Origin: an uncultured Archangium sp.
GTDB lineage: Bacteria; Myxococcota; Myxococcia; Myxococcales; Myxococcaceae
DNA: 20,929 nt
Assembly: GCA_946479335.1 (NCBI GenBank)
Contig: CAMLFP010000057.1
Span: 1-20,929 of the forward strand
Direction of reading: 5' to 3'
This document shows, one piece after another, positions 1-8,156 of the stretch. The notes beneath the pieces were generated by a model. It saw only the letters and a list, made by a program, of their open reading frames with translations. It was not told the origin of the DNA and did not search any database. The translations under genes and the position numbers were made by a program. The first letter of the stretch is position 1. Every line of letters begins with the position of its first letter.

Positions 1-251
1 CGCGAGGGCTCTCCCTGGCTGCCGCCGACGCCGCGGTAGTTGAAGCGCAGCGTCGGGTGCCCAGCGTGCGAGACGGCCCAGGCGAGCTCCGCGCCGACGA
101 CGTGATCCATGCCGCTGCCTTCGATGGGTGGCGGGGGCAGCACGAGGAGCCCCGGGCGCTTCTCACCGCGGTGCGAGACGCCCTCGAGCACCAGCCCCGA
201 CGCCAGGGGGATCAAGGTCGGCCGCTCGAGGAACTGCCCTTTCATCACCAT
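1..251 (-). CDS. Alpha/beta hydrolase, N-terminal part (runs off window)
   Basis: This is the first 83 or so codons of a leftward gene whose remainder lies beyond base 1. The frame is open from ATG at 251; a second ATG at 245 is an equally good start, and neither has a strong ribosome binding site. The visible protein has a short N-terminal strand region, a run of prolines after hydrophobic residues (LLVLPPPP) where the oxyanion-hole strand normally lies, and the segment RFNYRGVGGSQGE at about residues 69-81. That segment is typical of the small COG2945-type alpha/beta hydrolases, in which R-F-N-x-R-G-V-G-x-S precedes the nucleophile elbow. The catalytic Ser, Asp and His lie outside the window, so activity and substrate cannot be judged. 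The gene begins only about 10 bases after the T-tract of the lipoprotein terminator, so it needs readthrough or a very compact promoter. Confidence 0.7.
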   Translation of the reverse strand, partial: MVMKGQFLERPTLIPLASGLVLEGVSHRGEKRPGLLVLPPPPIEGSGMDHVVGAELAWAVSHAGHPTLRFNYRGVGGSQGEPS

Positions 252-260
252 GGGCGCACC

Positions 261-300
261 AAAAACAAAACGGGAGCCCTGCAGCAAGCAGGACTCCCGT
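261..300 (-). terminator. Rho-independent terminator of the 214-aa lipoprotein gene
   Basis: A 13-bp stem (270-282 with 288-300) encloses a 5-base loop (283-287). Read on the minus strand the one non-Watson-Crick position is a G-U wobble, so the RNA stem is continuous. It is followed on the minus strand by TTTTGTTTTT (270 down to 261; the first T closes the stem). It sits 26 bases after the stop codon of the lipoprotein gene. Stem, loop and U-tract all fit an intrinsic terminator for leftward transcription. Confidence 0.93.
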
Positions 301-326
301 GTTGGTCAGAAGCGAAGCGCTTCGAC

Positions 327-971
327 TTACTGCGGCTCGCCGCTCGCGGGGTCGTTGTTGTACGCGGTGATGTTGTCCGCGTCGATCAGACGGCCGACGA
401 ACGAGAGCTGCGCCGCGCACGAGGTCGCCGGAGGAGGCGTCGCCGCGTTCACGCCCTGGCCGGGGCAGTCGGTGAAGCCGCGCTGGCACTGGTAGGTCGC
501 CGCGAGGTCGATCGTGCCTTCGGGCGAGAACGAGTAGTCGTTGAACGTCACGGTGACGGTCGTCGAGTACGCGTAGGTGTACATGACGTCCTGGTTGCCC
601 TGCATGTTGATGCCCTGCTGGAACTCGAACCAGGTGCGGTTACCGGAGAACTTCTTGTTCTCGCCTTCGATGATGCCGTAGGTGTCGATCTGGTGCGAGT
701 CGGCGAGCTTCCAGTTCGCGTGCGCCAGGTCGAGGTACTCGGAGGTCTTGGTGCCGCCCCAGATCGTCCACTGCCCCTCGGTGTAGTAGTTCGAGTACGC
801 GTTGGGCGGCGTCGACGGCACCTGGTTGCCGATGTAGCAGGTGGGCGTGCCGACGTTGCGCTCGTTCGTGTTGTCGATGGCGACACGATACATGCGCGGC
901 TGACCGCTGTTGCAGCCCGAGAGGGCGAAGAGAGACAACGCACCGACGACGACGAGAGAGATGGAACGCAT
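327..971 (-). CDS. Predicted lipoprotein of unknown function, 214 aa
   Basis: The N-terminus is a classic lipoprotein signal: Met-Arg, a hydrophobic stretch, then the lipobox LSGC with the lipidated Cys at residue 20. I chose the ATG at 971 because it places this signal at the N-terminus; the frame stays open upstream, but those residues look non-coding. AAGGA-like bases lie about 15 bases before the ATG. After the lipobox the mature protein is rich in Tyr, Asn, Thr and Gly (for example YSNYYTEGQWTIWGG near residues 59-73), which suggests a beta-rich extracytoplasmic domain. A few cysteines (near residues 45, 162, 169 and 185) could form disulphides. No family was recognised. It is monocistronic, with its own terminator at 261-300 and a 139-base gap from the methyltransferase gene upstream. 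Membrane anchoring by lipid is well supported; the role is unknown. Confidence 0.85.
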   Translation of the reverse strand: MRSISLVVVGALSLFALSGCNSGQPRMYRVAIDNTNERNVGTPTCYIGNQVPSTPPNAYSNYYTEGQWTIWGGTKTSEYLDLAHANWKLADSHQIDTYGIIEGENKKFSGNRTWFEFQQGINMQGNQDVMYTYAYSTTVTVTFNDYSFSPEGTIDLAATYQCQRGFTDCPGQGVNAATPPPATSCAAQLSFVGRLIDADNITAYNNDPASGEPQ

Positions 972-1110
972 TGTGGGAAGTTTTTCCTTGAGACGTGTGT
1001 AGTACTCCGGCCCCCTACCGCTAGAACCGCGCGCCGTTTGCCTCTGGCGCTGGGGCATGTCAACCCGGTTCAGCGACGAGACACACGAACCCCGCCTGGT
1101 GTGCAACGAA

Positions 1111-2313
1111 TTATTCGACCGAGCGGAGCACGTAGAACTTGAGGTACTTGCCCTCGCGGAACTGCAGGCGAACCGGGTGATCAGGCGGCTGGTAGCGCTC
1201 CTCGACCAACGTCAGCTGCGTGCCCGCGTTGTACGCGCCCTCTTTCACCGCTTCGAAGAAGGCCTCCGACGACACGCGCGCTGAACACGACGCCGTGCAG
1301 AGGATGCCGCCCGGCTTGAGCACCGCGAGCGCCTGCCGGTTGAGCGAGGCGTAGCCGGCGATCGCGCCCTCCACCGCCTTCTGGCTCTTCGCGAAGGCCG
1401 GCGGGTCGAGGATGATCAGGTCGAACTTGCGGCCCTCGCGCTTGAACGAGTCGAGCAGCTCGAAGGCGTCGGCGGCGAGGAAGTCGTGCGCGCTGGCGTT
1501 CAAGCCGTTGAGCGTGAAGTTCTCGCGCGCGAGCGCGATGGCGTCGGCGTCTTGATCGACCGAGAAGACCGACTTCGCGCCGCCCAGCGCGGCGTTCACC
1601 GAGAAGCCGCCCGAGAAGCAGAAGCAGTTGAGCACCTCGAGCCCCGTCGAGATGCGCCGCAGGAGGTGCCGGTTCTCGCGCTGATCGAGGAAGAAGCCCG
1701 TCTTCTGGCCGGCGTACACGTCGACCAGGAACTTCGCGCCGCGCTCGGTGATGGTGAGCGGCCGCGGCGCCTCGGGGCCCCACAGCATGCGCCCGTTGCC
1801 CTTGTCTTCGTCGACGTCGGCGTCATCGCGGCCCACCTCGTCGCGGCCGACCACGCCCTTGAGGCCCGGCACCACCTTCTGCAGCGCCTCGACGATCAAC
1901 GGGCGGTACGGCGTGAGGCCCGCGCTGTAGAGCTTGAGCACCGCCCAGCCGTCGTAGAGATCGACGATGACGCCCGGCAGCCCGTCGCCCTCGCCGTGCA
2001 GCAGGCGGAAGGCGTTGGTGCCCTCGAAGTCGATCAGCGCGTGGCGCGAGGCCCACGCCTGGCGCACGCGACGCTCGAAGAAGGCCGCGTCGATGGTCTC
2101 CTTCGGGTCGGTCGTCAGCACCCGCACGGAGATCGCCGAGAACGGGTCCCAATAGCCGCGGCCGCAGAAGCGCCCGTCGTCGGTGAGATCGACCACGCTC
2201 CCGGGAGGGATGCGCGGCGTCGCCTCGATGGCCTTGCGGAACACCCACGGGTGCCCCGCGCGGATGTGACGCCCCAACCCCGGCTTCACCGGCACCTTCA
2301 CGAGGTGGCTCAT
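1111..2313 (-). CDS. rlmI: RlmI-type 23S rRNA (cytosine-5) methyltransferase
   Basis: This 400-aa protein matches the length and layout of RlmI (COG1092), which methylates C1962 of 23S rRNA using S-adenosylmethionine. Residues 1-75 form a PUA-like RNA-binding domain (GHPWVFRKAIE, then GYWDPFSAISVRVL). A linker region and the family motif GQKTGFFLDQRENR (202-215) follow. The SAM-binding motif I is NCFCFSGGFSVNAAL (229-243), with an acidic motif II at SVDQD (251-255). Motif IV is LDPPAFAKS (302-310). A Cys in ASCS (343) is placed like the catalytic Cys of the family, and the C-terminal DHPVRLQF...YLKFY is also typical. The ATG overlaps the stop of the upstream HAD phosphatase gene by 4 bp (ATGA), so the two are probably translationally coupled. 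The precise target base is inferred from the family. Confidence 0.9.
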   Translation of the reverse strand: MSHLVKVPVKPGLGRHIRAGHPWVFRKAIEATPRIPPGSVVDLTDDGRFCGRGYWDPFSAISVRVLTTDPKETIDAAFFERRVRQAWASRHALIDFEGTNAFRLLHGEGDGLPGVIVDLYDGWAVLKLYSAGLTPYRPLIVEALQKVVPGLKGVVGRDEVGRDDADVDEDKGNGRMLWGPEAPRPLTITERGAKFLVDVYAGQKTGFFLDQRENRHLLRRISTGLEVLNCFCFSGGFSVNAALGGAKSVFSVDQDADAIALARENFTLNGLNASAHDFLAADAFELLDSFKREGRKFDLIILDPPAFAKSQKAVEGAIAGYASLNRQALAVLKPGGILCTASCSARVSSEAFFEAVKEGAYNAGTQLTLVEERYQPPDHPVRLQFREGKYLKFYVLRSVE

Positions 2314-3110
2314 GCGCTCCTGCCTTTTCTGGTGCGCACGATGGCGTCGGCGACCTCACCGAAGCCCTTCGCTTCACGCGCGCGGGTGATGAACTTCGGG
2401 GGCGCGTCGAGGGTGGCCAGCACGTCGCGCACGTTGGCCACGCCCACCGACAGCGCGAAGGCGCCGAACAGCGGCGCGTCGTTGAAGGAGTCGCCGACGT
2501 ACACGTAGCGCTCGTCGTCGCGCGCGAGGCTCTTCTTCCATTCGGTCTTCACGAAGCGCCTCACGGCCTTCAACTTGTCGAAGTCGCCGAGCCAGCAGTT
2601 GACGTGCACCGAGCTGCGCACCGCGGTGACGCCGCGCGCGCGCAAAAACGTCTCCAGCGCGTCGGCGGCCGCAGCGCCCAGCGCCACGTCTTCGTTGTAG
2701 TCGATGGCGAGATCGACCTCGGTGTGCGCGGAGTCGCTCGAGAGTCGAGCGCCCTTCACGCGCTTGATCGCCGCCTCGACGTGTTCGACGAGCTGCGTGC
2801 GGTGGGCGACGCGCACCTTCTCGGGCTGGTCGTAGCTCTTCTCGAGCCTGGGCCCGCGCCACGCGTAGTGCAGCGCGCCGTTCTCCATGATGGCGCCCGC
2901 CACGGGGAGCTGCCGCGCCCACGCCTCGCCCCACCCCGCCGGGCGGCCCGACACCAGCACCACCGGCACCTTCACCGCGTTGAGCCACTCGATGGCCTTC
3001 AGCGTGCCGGAGGTGAGCTTGCCGTTGCTGGTGAGCGTACCGTCGACGTCGGTGAAGACGGCTTCGACGCGCGAGAGGTCGGCTTCGCGCAGCGGCCTGG
3101 GAGGAGACAT
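2310..3110 (-). CDS. HAD-IIB phosphatase, mannosyl-3-phosphoglycerate phosphatase-like
   Basis: This 266-aa cytosolic hydrolase has all four haloacid dehalogenase motifs. Motif I is FTDVDGTLT (19-27; Asp21 nucleophile, Asp23 acid/base), motif II is VLVSGRP (51-57; Ser54), motif III is Lys179 in GDFDKLK, and motif IV is VGDSFNDAP (205-213; Asp207 and Asp211 bind Mg2+). The roughly 110-residue cap between motifs II and III places it in subclass IIB, which includes Cof-type sugar phosphatases and mannosyl-3-phosphoglycerate phosphatases. The natural substrate cannot be read from sequence, and no mannosyl-3-phosphoglycerate synthase is in the window. I placed the start at ATG 3110, 11 bases after the stop of the 363-aa gene, because motif I then lies near the N-terminus; the ribosome binding site is weak. 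The stop overlaps the rlmI start. Confidence 0.85.
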   Translation of the reverse strand: MSPPRPLREADLSRVEAVFTDVDGTLTSNGKLTSGTLKAIEWLNAVKVPVVLVSGRPAGWGEAWARQLPVAGAIMENGALHYAWRGPRLEKSYDQPEKVRVAHRTQLVEHVEAAIKRVKGARLSSDSAHTEVDLAIDYNEDVALGAAAADALETFLRARGVTAVRSSVHVNCWLGDFDKLKAVRRFVKTEWKKSLARDDERYVYVGDSFNDAPLFGAFALSVGVANVRDVLATLDAPPKFITRAREAKGFGEVADAIVRTRKGRSA

Positions 3111-3121
3111 CACGGCGCCGG

Positions 3122-4213
3122 TCAATACACGGACAGTCCGGCGATCTGCATCAGGAACTGCTCCACCTGGTCGCTGAGCGGCTCGCCGACGCCCTTGCGC
3201 TGCGCCCGGAGGAACGCGTCGAACTCCGGCGCCTTGCCGTAGAGCGTCTGCCCGAGGTCGATGGCCTGCTTGAACGCCGCGGCCTGCTCGTCGCCCGAGG
3301 TGTTGGTGGCGCGCTCCAGCACCACGCCCACCTCCGCGAGCACCTCCTGGTCGTGCTGCACGAGGATCTCGCGGCGCGAGATGTCGCCGAAGGTGTCGAC
3401 GAACTCCACGAAGGGCTCCAGCAGCTCGAGGATCTCCAGCTTGGAGGGCGAGCCGCCGGCGATCATCTGCCGCAGCTTGCCGCGGAACTCGAGGATGCCC
3501 TTCTTGTCTTGCGCGCGCAGGGCCCGCCACGCCGCGGTGCGGCCGAAGGCGTTGAGCTCCTTCTCCATCTGCTGCGCCTGGGGGAGCATCTCCGTCGGCT
3601 GCGCGTCGCCCACCTTCTGGATGCGCGCGCGCATCAACCGGCGGAGGTCGGCCGTCATCGACCGCACCACCAGCGTGGAGTTGAGCGCCTCGTCGTAGCC
3701 GGGCTCGACCTCCTTGCGCTTGCACTCGCCAAAGACCTGGGCGACGTCCCACACCAGCTTCCCGATGGAGTCGCGGAAGCGGAAGCGGAAGATCTGCAGC
3801 TCGGTGAGCAGGTTCCAGCGATCGCCGACCACCGACGGGTCGCGCATGCGCATGCCGAAGTTCATCACCTCGGCCTTCGCGGCCACCGCGGCGCTCGACA
3901 GCAGGCCCTCGACCTCGAGCTGGTTGGGCGCCACCGTCAACGCGCCGGGCGGGAAGCTGGCCTCGATCTGCGCGGCGAAGGTGTTCACCTCGGCGATGGT
4001 GTTGCTGATGATCGGCGCGACGGTCTCCCACATCGAGAGGTCGGCGGAGCCATCGACGTCGGGCTCCTCGTACTGGATGAGATCGAGCTCGCCCATGGCG
4101 GCGATGGTGCGGGCGGCGGCGATGAACACCACGTACACGCGCGACGCAAAGTCTTGATCGGCCTCGGCGGCGAGGAGCGCTTCCAACTTCGAGGGCAGTG
4201 CCGAGGGGTCCAC
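3122..4213 (-). CDS. Conserved-looking protein of unknown function, 363 aa
   Basis: No domain was recognised. The protein lacks a signal peptide and transmembrane segments. It is rich in Ala, Glu, Leu and Arg, with long heptad-like stretches (for example residues 185-240, and 255-340 through EILELLEPFVEFVDTF), so it is probably an alpha-helical cytosolic protein. Acidic and basic residues are interspersed through the helices. The start is GTG at 4213, preceded by GGGAGA six bases upstream, a good ribosome binding site. Codon use matches that of its neighbours, and the antisense and shifted open frames across it look like GC-driven shadows. It is the first gene of a leftward set with the HAD phosphatase (11-base gap) and rlmI (4-base overlap), so the three are likely co-transcribed. 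The gene starts divergently from corA across 61 bases. Confidence 0.75.
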   Translation of the reverse strand: MDPSALPSKLEALLAAEADQDFASRVYVVFIAAARTIAAMGELDLIQYEEPDVDGSADLSMWETVAPIISNTIAEVNTFAAQIEASFPPGALTVAPNQLEVEGLLSSAAVAAKAEVMNFGMRMRDPSVVGDRWNLLTELQIFRFRFRDSIGKLVWDVAQVFGECKRKEVEPGYDEALNSTLVVRSMTADLRRLMRARIQKVGDAQPTEMLPQAQQMEKELNAFGRTAAWRALRAQDKKGILEFRGKLRQMIAGGSPSKLEILELLEPFVEFVDTFGDISRREILVQHDQEVLAEVGVVLERATNTSGDEQAAAFKQAIDLGQTLYGKAPEFDAFLRAQRKGVGEPLSDQVEQFLMQIAGLSVY

Positions 4214-4274
4214 GAGGTCTCCCTATGCTACCCGCGCGCTCCCGGGGTGAAAGTTCTGCTACCTACACGCGCTC

Positions 4275-5228
4275 ATGGCCACCGTACGCGTGCGGGCGCT
4301 GCACGAAGATCAGTTGAAAGACGGGGGTGTCGAGCTGCTCGGCGCGCCCGGCATGAGGTGGATCGACGTCACCGGGCCCGACGAGGCCACGATGCTCGCG
4401 CTCGGTGAGAAATTCGGGCTGCACCGGCTGGCCATCGAAGACTGTCTGCACCTCGATCAGCGGCCGAAGCTCGAAGACTACGGCACCCACCAGTTCCTCG
4501 TGCTGCAGGGCTTCAAGACCGACAGCGCCACCTGGAAGGGCATGGAGATGCTCGAGCTCCACTTCTTCCTCGGGCCCGACTGGCTGATCACCGTGCACGA
4601 CCCGCCGAGCCTCTCCATCGACGCCGCGCAGAAGCGCGTCGACGCCGACCCGAAGGGCACGCTGGGCCGCGGGGTCGACTTCATCGCGTACCTGGTGGCC
4701 GACGCGCTGGTCGACCGCAATTTCCCGCTGCTGGAGTGCTTCAACGACGAGCTCGAAGACCTCGAGGAGCGCATCTTCTCGTCGGCGCCCTCGCGGGAGC
4801 TGCTGCGCGAGCTGTTCGACCTGAAGCACGCGCTGGTGCGGGTGCGCCGGGTGCTGTCACCGCAGCGCGACGTGGTGGGGCTGCTGGCGCGGCACGGCAT
4901 CACGCAGGTGAGCGAGCGAACCACCGTCTACTTCCGCGACGTCTACGATCACCTGGTGCGCATCTACGAGCAGCTCGACTCCGCGCGGGATCTCGTGAGC
5001 AGCGCGGTGGAGGCGTACATGAGCCAGATCGCCAACCGCACCGGGGAGATCAGCAAGCAGCTCACGGTGTTCGCGTCGATCTTCCTGCCGCTGTCGTTCA
5101 TCGTCGGCTTCTTCGGTCAGAACTTCGAAGGCATCGCGCGGCCCGCGTTCTTGTGGCCGATGCTGGGCACGATGGTGGCGCTGCCCGTCGGCATGATCCT
5201 CTGGTTCCGCCACAAGGAGTGGTTCTGA
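4275..5228 (+). CDS. corA: CorA-family divalent cation channel with GQN motif
   Basis: This 317-aa protein has CorA architecture. Residues 1-250 form the cytosolic alpha/beta funnel, with the family-typical LAIEDCLHLDQRPKLEDYG at 52-70 and a long helix with coiled-coil character around 150-260. Two C-terminal membrane helices follow (about 262-281 and 291-311), ending in a short positively charged tail (RHKEWF). CorA proteins are homopentameric Mg2+/Co2+/Ni2+ channels of the inner membrane. The selectivity loop after helix 1 normally reads GMN; here it is GQN (281-283) in FFGQNFEG. GQN variants are found in some CorA-like proteins, so function is likely kept but ion preference may differ. The start is ATG 4275. 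The hydrolase gene follows after one base, which suggests co-transcription. Confidence 0.9.
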   Translation: MATVRVRALHEDQLKDGGVELLGAPGMRWIDVTGPDEATMLALGEKFGLHRLAIEDCLHLDQRPKLEDYGTHQFLVLQGFKTDSATWKGMEMLELHFFLGPDWLITVHDPPSLSIDAAQKRVDADPKGTLGRGVDFIAYLVADALVDRNFPLLECFNDELEDLEERIFSSAPSRELLRELFDLKHALVRVRRVLSPQRDVVGLLARHGITQVSERTTVYFRDVYDHLVRIYEQLDSARDLVSSAVEAYMSQIANRTGEISKQLTVFASIFLPLSFIVGFFGQNFEGIARPAFLWPMLGTMVALPVGMILWFRHKEWF

Positions 5229-5229
5229 C

Positions 5230-6000
5230 ATGCCCGCGCTCTCGCTCTCCGGCCGCAGCTACTTCTACGAAGACGTCGGCGAAGGCACCCCGCTGCTGTT
5301 GCTGCACGGCTTCCCCTTCGACGCGCGCAGCTACGCGCCGCAGCTGGCGAACCCTCCGCGCGGGTTCCGCTTGCTGGTGCCCGAGCACCGCGGCTTCGGG
5401 CGCTCCGACTTCGTGCCCGGCGTGGCGACGATGGACGCCATGGCCGAAGACGCGCTGGCGTTGCTCGACGCGCTGAAGCTCGACTCCGCGGTGGTGGGCG
5501 GCGTGTCGATGGGCGGCTACGTGGCCATCGCGTTGACGCGGCTCGACCCGGGGCGCGTGCGCGGGCTGGTGCTGATCGACACCCAGTCGACCCCTGATGA
5601 CGACGCCGGGCGAGAGCGCCGCGAGAACGTCGCGCGTGACGTGGAGGCCCACGGCGTCGGTGCGCTGGTCGACGGGCTGCTCCCGAAGCTGACGCTGCCC
5701 ACCGCGCCCGCCCAGGTGCGCGCCGAGCTGGAGACGATGATGCGCGCGCAGAACCCGCTCGCGGTCGCGGCGGCGTCGCGGGGCATGGCGGCGCGCGCCG
5801 ACGGGAAGGACATCTTGAGCCGCTACGCCGGGCCGTGTCGCGTCATCGTCGGCGAACACGATGCCATCACGCCGGTGGAGAAAGCCCGGCAGCTGCAATC
5901 ACTGGTGCAGGGCGCGACGCTCCACGTGATCCCCGGGGCGGCGCACCTGCCGAACCTCGAGCAACCAGCGCTCTTTGCGGCGGTGCTGCAGGGCGACTGA
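5230..6000 (+). CDS. Alpha/beta hydrolase (AB_hydrolase_1-like), complete triad
   Basis: This 256-aa protein has the canonical alpha/beta hydrolase fold signature: the oxyanion motif LLLHGFPF (23-30), PEHRGFGRSD (51-60), the nucleophile elbow GVSMGG (91-96; Ser93), an acid in VGEHD (Asp211), and the catalytic His in GAAHLPN (His239). No signal peptide is present, so it is cytosolic. Such proteins include esterases, lactonases, haloperoxidase-like and C-C bond hydrolases; the substrate cannot be deduced. The ATG lies one base after the corA stop, so it is probably translated from the same mRNA, although no functional link with ion transport is evident. It ends 12 bases before the stop of the convergent cysteine-rich lipoprotein gene. 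Confidence 0.88.
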   Translation: MPALSLSGRSYFYEDVGEGTPLLLLHGFPFDARSYAPQLANPPRGFRLLVPEHRGFGRSDFVPGVATMDAMAEDALALLDALKLDSAVVGGVSMGGYVAIALTRLDPGRVRGLVLIDTQSTPDDDAGRERRENVARDVEAHGVGALVDGLLPKLTLPTAPAQVRAELETMMRAQNPLAVAAASRGMAARADGKDILSRYAGPCRVIVGEHDAITPVEKARQLQSLVQGATLHVIPGAAHLPNLEQPALFAAVLQGD

Positions 6001-6001
6001 G

Positions 6002-6020
6002 CTCCGTGTGGATTACGGAG
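6002..6020. terminator. Small symmetric hairpin between convergent genes
   Basis: CTCCGT (6002-6007) and ACGGAG (6015-6020) pair across a 7-base loop. The hairpin lies just after the hydrolase stop and overlaps the stop of the convergent lipoprotein gene. It could act on both strands, but there is no T-tract on either side, so it is only a weak terminator candidate. Confidence 0.3.
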
Positions 6021-6396
6021 GGGTGCAGGTCACGAGGCCGTTGGCCACGGTGCACGTGCGGCAGGTGTTGGTCTTGAGCAGCACGCCCTGGCGGCACTCG
6101 AGGGTGCCCTGATTGTCGGCGGTGCACAGGCCCTTGCCCTCGGCGGACGACGCGCAGAGATCGTTCTCGACGTTGCCGCGCATGTCGCACGAGACGGTGT
6201 CGCCGGTGCGCGCGCAGCCATCGGGCCCGCGGCAGGGGAGCGCGGTCCACACGCCGACCTTGCACTCGAGCGCGCTCGACGCCGACTCGCAGAGGAAGCC
6301 CGCCTCGGTGCACTTCTCACCGGCCTTGGGGTTGCCGCAGGCGGAGAGCAGCGAGAAGACGAAAGTGACGACGAGAGCGGCGAGGGGCGAACGCAT
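6013..6396 (-). CDS. Small cysteine-rich lipoprotein with two internal repeats
   Basis: This is a 127-aa lipoprotein. Residues 1-20 are a signal peptide ending in the lipobox LSAC (Cys20 lipidated). The mature part has twelve further cysteines in two similar blocks of six: Cys29, 36, 45, 55, 61, 70 and Cys81, 91, 101, 112, 115, 124. Each block ends in a V(S/T)C motif and has a Leu-Glu-Cys in its middle. An even count arranged as a duplication suggests disulphide-bonded modules outside the inner membrane. The ATG at 6396 puts the signal peptide at the N-terminus; a TTG at 6435 in the same frame is rejected as it coincides with a likely -35 box. No enzyme family is recognised. Proteins of this style are frequent in myxobacterial genomes, but the role is unknown. 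Confidence 0.8.
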   Translation of the reverse strand: MRSPLAALVVTFVFSLLSACGNPKAGEKCTEAGFLCESASSALECKVGVWTALPCRGPDGCARTGDTVSCDMRGNVENDLCASSAEGKGLCTADNQGTLECRQGVLLKTNTCRTCTVANGLVTCTPP

Positions 6397-6406
6397 GCGG
6401 GCGCGA

Positions 6407-6435
6407 AATATGAGGCGCGTGGAGATCTGAGTCAA
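6407..6435 (-). promoter_or_regulatory. Sigma70-like promoter for the cysteine-rich lipoprotein gene
   Basis: On the minus strand TTGACT (6435-6430) and CATATT (6412-6407) are separated by exactly 17 bases. They match the consensus at five of six and four of six positions. The -10 box ends 10 bases before the ATG at 6396, so transcription would begin near base 6400 and leave a leader of only a few bases. No Shine-Dalgarno sequence is present, consistent with a leaderless or nearly leaderless mRNA. The A/T-rich patch stands out in this GC-rich intergenic region. Confidence 0.45.
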
Positions 6436-6454
6436 ACAGAGTTATGGCCGCGCC

Positions 6455-6654
6455 ATGCGGCTCCACGTCAACGGAGAGTCCCGGCAGGTCCCAGATGGCC
6501 TCACCGTCGCCGCGCTGCTGCAGCACCTCGCCATCAACGCTCCGCGGGTCGCCGTGGAGCTGAACGCGGAGGTCGTGGTGAAGGCGCGCCACCACGACAC
6601 GCAGTTGAGCGAGGGAGATCGCGTCGAAATCGTCACCTTCGTCGGAGGCGGCTG

Positions 6655-6655
<1 letters not shown>
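6455..6655 (+). CDS. thiS: ThiS sulfur-carrier protein
   Basis: This 66-aa ubiquitin-fold protein carries sulfur as a C-terminal thiocarboxylate for thiazole formation in thiamine synthesis. The sequence begins [15 protein letters not shown], contains the [10 protein letters not shown] strand typical of ThiS, and ends in the required Gly-Gly (FVGGG). Its length equals the usual 65-70 residues. Its TGA shares one base with the thiG ATG (TGATG), so the two are translationally coupled. The adenylating partner ThiF and the glycine or tyrosine oxidation enzymes ThiO/ThiH are not in the window. No clear ribosome binding site precedes the ATG, and no TPP riboswitch is evident in the 58-base upstream gap. 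Confidence 0.92.
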
Positions 6656-7418
<763 letters not shown>

Positions 7419-7422
<4 letters not shown>

Positions 7423-8021
7423 AGCTGATCGTCATCACCGACTGGTCGCGGCCCGATTGTCTGGAGCGCGCGATCGCCGCGGCGCGGGTGAGCCCGGAGG
7501 TGGCGATTCAACATCGACAACACGGTGCTCCACGCGAGGTGTTCGTCGAGAACGCGCGGCGTTTGCGTGACGCGTGCCCGACATTGTTCATCAACTCCGA
7601 CGCGGAGCTGGCGCTGGCGCTCGGAGCAGGCCTGCACCTCCCCGCGCACCTCGAGCTGGCGTTTGAGGGACCGGTGACGAAGGCGGTGCATGCCGAAAAT
7701 CCCTCTCCCGTGGGGAGAGGGCCCCGCGAAGCGGGGGGTGAGGGGCGCACGTTTCTCTTGAGCCCGGTCTTCAACCCGCTGAGCAAACCGCACGAGCGCC
7801 CGGAGCTCGGAGTCGTGGAATTCCATCGAATCGCGGCGACGCTGCCCGGGCCGGTCTTCGCGCTCGGAGGGTTGACGCCGGAGCGCATCGCGGCGCTCCA
7901 ACCGCTCGCGGGCGCCGCGGTCATCGGCGCGGTGATGCACGCCCCTGACGCCGCGCGCGCGACCGAGGCGCTGCTCGAGGCGCTGTCACGTGCGGAGCCG
8001 GCTCGCCCTCGCTCGGCGTGA
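7419..8021 (+). CDS. ThiE/TenI-like protein, divergent, with in-frame repeat
   Basis: This 200-aa TIM-barrel protein lies where thiE (thiamine phosphate synthase) or tenI (thiazole tautomerase) is expected. Supporting motifs are LIVITD at the N-terminus, [20 protein letters not shown] (55-74), [13 protein letters not shown] (112-124), and the phosphate-loop region [13 protein letters not shown] (145-157). The substrate-binding motif QLR-x-K of true ThiE is changed to QHRQHG (31-36), lacking the Lys, and no second phosphate-binding Ser-Thr motif is evident. This looks more like TenI or a degenerate ThiE than a canonical synthase. Residues 95-109 ([15 protein letters not shown]) are encoded by a REP-like palindrome and probably replace or lengthen a loop before the LSPVF strand. 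The start is GTG, overlapping the thiG stop by four bases. Confidence 0.75.
7701..7745 (+). repeat. REP-like double palindrome inside the thiE-like gene
   Basis: CCCTCTCCC-GTG-GGGAGAGGG (7701-7721) is a perfect 9-bp stem with a 3-base loop. CCCCGC-GAA-GCGGGG (7722-7736) is a second 6-bp stem, and GGTGAGGGG follows. This arrangement resembles dispersed extragenic palindromes seen in many GC-rich bacteria, which normally lie between genes. Here it is in frame and read as protein. Confidence 0.75.
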
Positions 8022-8156
8022 TCACGAACGGCCAGCCGACGACGTCACGAGCCGACCTCGACTCCGACGACAGGCGCCACACTGCCTGGAGACACGAAGT
8101 CACCCCCGCCATCGACGCCGCCGCGACACGACGTCGGCGTCGCGCACGACACGTGA
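8022..8156. other. Intergenic gap between convergent genes, no gene seen
   Basis: These 135 bases between the thiE-like gene and the Coa1-like gene have no plausible open frame and no U-tract terminator. Both neighbours' stop codons are embedded in CGTGATCAC (8017-8025 and 8152-8160), a TGATCA-centred palindrome. Short CGAC/GTCG inverted repeats occur around 8118-8146. Confidence 0.4.

Noticed and set aside
1035..1063. Promoter for the 214-aa lipoprotein gene: perfect TTGACA at 1063-1058 on the minus strand
   Set aside because: No acceptable -10 box lies 16-18 bases downstream (CAAACG at 17), so it is recorded but not called.
3122..4031. Long leftward open frame continuous with the HAD phosphatase, suggesting a fusion
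   Set aside because: The upstream part is a shifted reading of the 363-aa gene and is Arg/Ala-rich; the HAD protein starts at 3110.
6397..6454. TPP riboswitch before thiS
   Set aside because: The gap is only 58 bases and lacks the CUGAGA and ACCUGA-type conserved segments; it is too short for the fold.
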